Of a DNA stretch of 35,587 nucleotides, positions 31,272 through 35,587 are shown one piece after another. Within the stretch, counting starts at the first letter, position 1. Every line of letters begins with the position of its first letter. The notes beneath the pieces are model-generated. The model was not told the origin of the DNA, did no database searches, and was given only the letters and a program-made list of their open reading frames with translations. Origin of the DNA: Methanobacteriota archaeon (GTDB lineage: Archaea > Halobacteriota > Methanomicrobia > Methanomicrobiales > Methanoculleaceae); assembly GCA_023457135.1 (NCBI GenBank), contig JAEWMO010000043.1:1-35587 (forward strand), read 5' to 3'. Made by a program: the position numbers and the translations under genes.

Positions 31272-31786
31272 TTGTTTTCGATTAACCCCGATCTGCGGGA
31301 GGCATCGATAAGCCATAAAATTCAGGCAAATCTCAATACCTTAAAATCTTGAAGAGTAATTTACCGCGATGCCATCACAGGAGCATGCCGCCGGCCCACA
31401 TAATGTTCATATATACATTCCAGAGGATATTGTTGCACATCAAACGACATGAGAATCTGGACAATATAACCCGGATATAGATAAATAAGGGCAATTTCAG
31501 GACATAACCCGCAAATACGTGTTCCAGGGCAGGGAGGTTGTCCGTGAAGTATAAATCAGGGTTCGTGCGAGTAGCCAGGCAGGTCCCCGGTGCCGCATCC
31601 GCCGTAAAGAGAAGATATGGTCGGCGGTCAGGGATCACCAGAACCGTATATAATTCATCTACCGGACCAGAAAGGAGATCTAAAGGCACTCAATAGACCG
31701 CCGATGATGCCGGAGATAACCGTCGACAAAGATAGGGACGATAGGATAACTCCCCAGGACGGAGAGCGCAGCCTAAGAGAGTTGAG

Positions 31787-31808
31787 GGGGGCGAGGCCGC
31801 CAGCCCCC
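31787..31808 (-). terminator. Hairpin after VWA paralog B
   Basis: GGGGGC/GCCCCC arms enclose a 10-base loop, 27 bases past the stop codon of paralog B. Confidence 0.5.
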
Positions 31809-31835
31809 ATATATTATGTGCAAAAAAACGAAGGT

Positions 31836-34800
31836 TCATCCGATCTGGATGTAGTGACGCGATGCGTTCCCGATACTAATCGGGGCATCTACTATGTCCA
31901 TGTCCTCCGGGGCATCGAGAGCCGACGCGACCATCCGGATCAGGTAGTCTCCCGACGGCAGGTTCCTGACATCCATCAGAGTCTCACCTGCCAGGTTCTC
32001 ACCCGGTTCAGCCGTGCGATCCACCTCCTTCGTCCAGAAGACAGTCCAGGATCGCCCGTTGTCGTTCGAGTAGGCAAGAGCCGCATCGATATCATAGGTG
32101 CCGTTGTAGGTGAGCGTCCACGTCAGCGGGACGACATCGGTGAATGCATCCTGCTCTCCAGGGGGTTCCGGATTGCCGAGAACCACGTCAAGCCAGCGGT
32201 TGGTAATCCCGGTGTTGTTCAGGTCAGGAATAGCCGTGATAAATGTGTCCGGAAGTTCCAGCGCATCAGTACCGTTGTTGAATGTGATCATCGAGTTCGG
32301 CCCGAATACGTTGATGTTGCCGTCGGTGAGCACTTTCAGCCGGAAGGTCGCCTCCCAGGTCTGGCCGAGGCGCACGGTGCCGATGTCAAAGTGTAAGTTG
32401 TTGTCAGTGTTCCAGTCGGCAGTCTGGTCGATGGTGGTGAACGGTGTAATGGTATAGCACCCTGTCTCGTTGTCGATCCAGCTTGAAATAGTGGTCGATG
32501 CCCCGGGCACATAAACGTAATCAAACACGTCGGCCCCGGACATGGGTGCCTCGTTCACCTCGACGTTCTCGAAGATGACATCCAGCCCGGTGTCGACGCC
32601 TGCCTCGGTCTTGAGTATCCCTGCGATATCGGTGTAGACCCCGGCCAGGTCGTCACCGGTAGGTGCATAATAGTATTTTCCGCCCGTGGACTCTGCCAGA
32701 ACCCTGAGAGTATCTTTTCCGTCACTGGTGATGTCATTTGCAAACGCGATGGAGTAAATGCGGATGTCGTTGTTCATCGCAAAGACCGACATGTTCTGGC
32801 TGCTCGTTTTTCCCTGTCCAAGCCCGTCGAAGGGGAAGTACTCTGTCGTACGATCAACAAAGTCGGCTGGATCCTTTGACGGTTTTGCACTCCCCCGTGC
32901 GAGCGGATCACCATAGTGATTATAATCTCCATCGGATAGGACGATGACGGCTTTTACGGCGTCGGCACTGCCGTTAACGTTCAGCTCGTTGATCGCTCTG
33001 TAGATACCGGATCGCATCGGTGTTCCCCAATCAGGGACCGTCTGTTTGATGGTTGTGTTAATTTTCGAGGGGTTATCGCTCATGGGGAGGTCAACGGTGG
33101 CGTAATTGGCATAGTACTTGCGATCGGAGGGGTAATGGGCAGAACGATAATTATAATCATCATCGTCAGTATTGTCCCGACCCAACCAGTAGCGATAACC
33201 ATAACCTATGAGATCGGTGTATCCGTTTTTGCCGAAGGAGACGAGCCCCAGGCGATCGCGGGGATAGTTCATCTGGGCGTTAAAGATTTCAGAGGCCTCC
33301 ATTGCCCTGACCATGCGGTCGGGGTAGTCCTTGAGCATGCTTCCCGAGCGATCCGTGCAGAACACGACGTTGATTGGATCCGGTTGCAACGCCCAGCCGT
33401 CGCCTTTCAGCCGGATGGTGACATTGACGGTCTCATTCACGGCCACCGTCTCGGGAGAAACCGCGGTTTCCACGGAGAGATAGGGGTAGTTCTTCCAGAC
33501 CAGAGGAATATCCCGACTGACACCCTCCCACGTCGCCCGGACGGTCGCCATACCGGTCGCGGCCTTGCTCCAGCCCGGCACATCCCTGTCAGTCGTAAAC
33601 GCACCGGGATAGAACTCGACGATGGCAGACCCATCAGCGTTGGTGGTAGCAGACAGTCCCTCAAGTGCCGGAGCCACCGTCTGGTTGTAAGGTGCATAAC
33701 TGCTCGATACAATCTCGAACATCACAGTTTCGCCCTCGACCGGGTTCCCCTTGAGGTCCATCACTTTGGCCCGGACCTGCGACACGGCATCTGATTTGAC
33801 ATCCCGGCTCGGCATTGTCTGTGGGCTTGCGGAGAGAAGCATGTTCACCGGATCGGTGCTGGTGAACTCCACCTCCTGCGATATGCTTGCGTCCGGGTTC
33901 GCGGCTGCTGTTGCAGTGATGGTCGCGACACCCACAGAATCTTCGGGCCCGTAGGTGATCATCACCTGCCCGTAGCAGTTAGAGTACAGGAGAACGTCCT
34001 GTTGCTCGTCCGGTCTGTCACCCCGCTGTATCGAGGCGTTCACCCAGAGGGGTTGCCCCGGTGTGGGGTTTCCGCACCCGTCAAACAGGGTGTAGGTGAT
34101 CTCGATCACCTTCTCCCCGTCGGCCGGCACCGAGGCACCAACGGGATCAACCGTCAGCATGATGTGGGACGGTTCGCCCCCTACACCAGTTATAGAAATG
34201 TAGTCGCTCCTGACCGGCACCGGGGGCTGAATCCAGACAAGGTTTTCTCCCGCCACAGTATCAACCCGGAGGGTTGCAGTAGCGTTTCCGGCAGCATCGA
34301 CCGGCACCGAGACCTCATCCGTGAAGGACTCACCGACCACAAACCCGGCCGGCGCACTCACCATGAAGTGTATAGTCTCAGCCGTGTTCCGGCTGTCTAC
34401 AACGTTCCCGTAGCGGTCCGCCATCCGGACCACAATCTCTGCCGTCTGCCCGACCGCCACCACCGGTTCATACCAGAGGCCGGCAATAGCAGCCGGGGCA
34501 GCGTGGTCGATCTGCTGGTCAACACTCCGGGTCAGGGGTGCGGCCAGTTCCTCGTGTGAGACCGTTGCCGTGATGGTCGCGGTCCCGCTGGTGGTTGCGG
34601 GGGAAAACACCGCCGTCGCCCTGCCGGCATCATCGGTCACGGTGCCAGCGGGGTTGATGCTCCCCGGCGCGCCTCCCACCGCAAACGCAACGGTCGCTCC
34701 CGGTATAGGCGTACTGCCGTTGGTGACCAGGACGGTGATGGTCGCGGTGTCACCACTCCCGGCCGTCAGCCATTCGCTGCTCGTGCTGATCTCAACCCCG

Positions 34801-34880
34801 TCGGGTACCAGCGCACTGGCCGGGGCCATCAGGAGGAGGAGCCCGGCTATGACTATGTATGCACACTTCCAGCTTCTCAT
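31836..34880 (-). CDS. Secreted VWA-domain surface protein with Ig-like repeats, paralog B
   Basis: From ATG 34880 the protein has 1014 residues, with signal peptide MRSWKCAYIVIAGLLLLMAPASA. It repeats the plan of the downstream neighbour: about four Big_1-like domains (RYGNVVDS, GCGNPTPG, LKGNPVEG signatures), the bridge NYPYLSVE...GDGWALQPDPINVV, a VWA domain with MIDAS DRSGSM near residue 512 and VLSDGDYNHYGDPLARG, then WEATFRLKVLTDGNINVFGP and the C-terminal LPSGDYLIRM...YIQIG. A TTG at 34892 in frame would add four residues; the TATA box at 34909-34920 and the signal peptide favour 34880. An extra 30-odd residues in the VWA domain (YGYRYWLGRDNTDDDDYNYR) are absent from paralog A. Confidence 0.85.
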   Translation of the reverse strand: MRSWKCAYIVIAGLLLLMAPASALVPDGVEISTSSEWLTAGSGDTATITVLVTNGSTPIPGATVAFAVGGAPGSINPAGTVTDDAGRATAVFSPATTSGTATITATVSHEELAAPLTRSVDQQIDHAAPAAIAGLWYEPVVAVGQTAEIVVRMADRYGNVVDSRNTAETIHFMVSAPAGFVVGESFTDEVSVPVDAAGNATATLRVDTVAGENLVWIQPPVPVRSDYISITGVGGEPSHIMLTVDPVGASVPADGEKVIEITYTLFDGCGNPTPGQPLWVNASIQRGDRPDEQQDVLLYSNCYGQVMITYGPEDSVGVATITATAAANPDASISQEVEFTSTDPVNMLLSASPQTMPSRDVKSDAVSQVRAKVMDLKGNPVEGETVMFEIVSSSYAPYNQTVAPALEGLSATTNADGSAIVEFYPGAFTTDRDVPGWSKAATGMATVRATWEGVSRDIPLVWKNYPYLSVETAVSPETVAVNETVNVTIRLKGDGWALQPDPINVVFCTDRSGSMLKDYPDRMVRAMEASEIFNAQMNYPRDRLGLVSFGKNGYTDLIGYGYRYWLGRDNTDDDDYNYRSAHYPSDRKYYANYATVDLPMSDNPSKINTTIKQTVPDWGTPMRSGIYRAINELNVNGSADAVKAVIVLSDGDYNHYGDPLARGSAKPSKDPADFVDRTTEYFPFDGLGQGKTSSQNMSVFAMNNDIRIYSIAFANDITSDGKDTLRVLAESTGGKYYYAPTGDDLAGVYTDIAGILKTEAGVDTGLDVIFENVEVNEAPMSGADVFDYVYVPGASTTISSWIDNETGCYTITPFTTIDQTADWNTDNNLHFDIGTVRLGQTWEATFRLKVLTDGNINVFGPNSMITFNNGTDALELPDTFITAIPDLNNTGITNRWLDVVLGNPEPPGEQDAFTDVVPLTWTLTYNGTYDIDAALAYSNDNGRSWTVFWTKEVDRTAEPGENLAGETLMDVRNLPSGDYLIRMVASALDAPEDMDIVDAPISIGNASRHYIQIG

Positions 34881-34908
34881 ATGCCTTCGCAAGGGTCATT
34901 TGCGTTAA

Positions 34909-34920
34909 CTTATATATAAG
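34909..34920 (-). promoter_or_regulatory. TATA box of VWA paralog B
   Basis: CTTATATATAAG (palindromic) is centred about 35 bases before ATG 34880, the same distance as for paralog A. Confidence 0.65.
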
Positions 34921-35284
34921 AATATCCAATTGATTAAATTGCAATTAGATCAATTTTAATGATTTTGTGCAAAATATTGAACCAATTCGAAGTTCCTCCA
35001 ACATATTAGCGCATAATGAGAACGAACCCGTAAGATGAAGGCGGCATCCGGCGAGGTTCGTTTCCCGACGGGAAAAAACCGGTCCCGAACCCACAGAATG
35101 TTCAGTGAAAAAAGTTCACGGTAAGCGTTATTTCCCAGACCCGCGATCGGGAAGAGCAAGGACCAGATAGAACGTATAATGTGCACAGGATGTCCGATAC
35201 TACCTGGTATCAGCAAATAACCCTCATGAGCAGCATTACCACATCCACGGAGAGCAGGGATCGACCACAAGGTGGGAGTGCAGG

Positions 35285-35310
35285 CTCCGGGAGGGGAAAT
35301 ACTCCCGGAG
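35285..35310 (-). terminator. Terminator hairpin after VWA paralog C
   Basis: CTCCGGGAG/CTCCCGGAG is a perfect 9-bp stem with an 8-base loop, 17 bases past the stop codon at 35328. Confidence 0.65.
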
Positions 35311-35327
35311 AATGATATTAGGATAGT

Positions 35328-35587
35328 TCACTGGATCCGTATGTATGCACTCTCACCTGCACCGCCAATTACATTCTGGACCAACATGGCGGAAGCATCC
35401 CCGGTATCCGGGGCATAACCGTAGATCCTGATGGTGTAGTAGCCGGCCGGGAGGTTTCGGACATCTAATGTTGAATTGCCGCGTATGGTCTCATTTGTAG
35501 CACTGAGGGTGTCGAATTTCACCCAGGTGAAGTTGTTGTCGTTGGAGTAGAAGACGTCCTCCGTCACGGTCTCGAGACCGGTATAGT
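35328..35587 (-). CDS. Third VWA/Ig surface protein paralog C, C-terminal end only
   Basis: The frame is open to the window edge, and 86 C-terminal residues are visible: YTGLETVTEDVFYSNDNNFTWVKF, then LDVRNLPAGYYTIRIYGYAPDTGDAS and the end YIRIQ. This aligns with the C-termini of paralogs A (YTGSGLVTESVEHSNDGGLSWVRF; LPPGEYLVRVYATAPD; YIRIR) and B (YIQIG). The VWA part, if present, lies outside the window. A GTG at 35567 is not a real start. Confidence 0.8.
   Translation of the reverse strand, partial: YTGLETVTEDVFYSNDNNFTWVKFDTLSATNETIRGNSTLDVRNLPAGYYTIRIYGYAPDTGDASAMLVQNVIGGAGESAYIRIQ

Larger units (their letters stand above)
31232..31835. other. AT-rich intergenic region between VWA paralogs A and B
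   Basis: About 600 bases without a convincing gene. It contains the promoter of paralog A, the probable terminator of paralog B (31787-31808) and several AT-rich TATA-like stretches (near 31410 and 31645). A 104-residue minus-strand frame at 31375-31689 has no recognisable domain, and I do not call it. Confidence 0.45.
34881..35327. other. Intergenic region between VWA paralogs B and C
   Basis: About 450 bases with no gene. The left part (34905-34975) is strongly AT-rich and includes the promoter of paralog B and the repeat-like AATTGATTAAATTGCAATTA. The right end holds the terminator of paralog C (35285-35310). I see nothing else. Confidence 0.45.

Noticed and set aside
31375..31689. 104-residue minus-strand frame between VWA paralogs
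   Set aside because: No recognisable domain, no ribosome binding site, and the codon choice does not match the neighbouring genes. Could still be a real small gene, but I cannot support it.
1..35587. CRISPR array, IS element or integrase/attachment site
   Set aside because: No regularly spaced direct repeats, transposase or integrase frames, or flanking inverted repeats were seen. The tRNA-Arg 3' end is not repeated nearby.

Overview
The window is a G+C-rich stretch of a methanogenic euryarchaeon, most likely of the order Methanomicrobiales (Methanoculleus-like). The evidence is archaeal-type ribosomal genes (eS4, eL32, eL19, Rnp1), two F420-dependent C1 enzymes of methanogenesis (Mtd and Mer), Tfx and NrpR regulators, A/V-type ATPase subunits, a CetZ-like tubulin-family protein and TATA-type promoters, often 8 to 30 bases from the start codon. 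The genus is inference from gene content and protein style; no 16S gene is present.

Layout. 1-3453: a partial histone-deacetylase-like hydrolase (minus), a GyrI-like small-molecule binding protein, and a two-gene A/V-type ATPase pair (subunits C and D). 3450-18112: one long minus-strand block in the classical archaeal S10/spc order (L3-L4-L23-L2-S19-L22-S3-L29-Rnp1-S17-L14-L24-S4e-L5-S14-S8-L6-L32e-L19e-L18-S5-L30-L15-SecY), with many ATGA or TAATG overlaps, then a terminator and adk-DUF106-cmk. 18113-18946: about 830 non-coding bases dense in hairpins, probably the long leader of the ribosomal operon. 18947-24299: tfx diverging from mtd, then a galT-like/aldehyde dehydrogenase pair and mer. 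24659-28112: a CetZ-like protein with a degenerate nucleotide-binding loop and a repeat-bearing acidic tail, convergent with a dut-nrpR pair, and a tRNA-Arg diverging from dut. 28343-35587: a tandem family of three large secreted VWA/Ig-like surface proteins (the third is cut by the window edge), each apparently with its own promoter and hairpin terminator.

Functional themes are translation and secretion (ribosome, SecY, the EMC3-like DUF106 protein), nucleotide supply (Adk, Cmk, Dut), energy metabolism (Mtd, Mer, ATPase C/D), nitrogen control (NrpR), the cytoskeleton (CetZ-like) and the cell surface. The points I would look at first are the CetZ-like protein, the structured leader upstream of L3, the isolated atpCD pair, the tandem VWA family with a shared C-terminal module but no visible anchor, and the inverted repeat that overlaps the mtd ribosome binding site.
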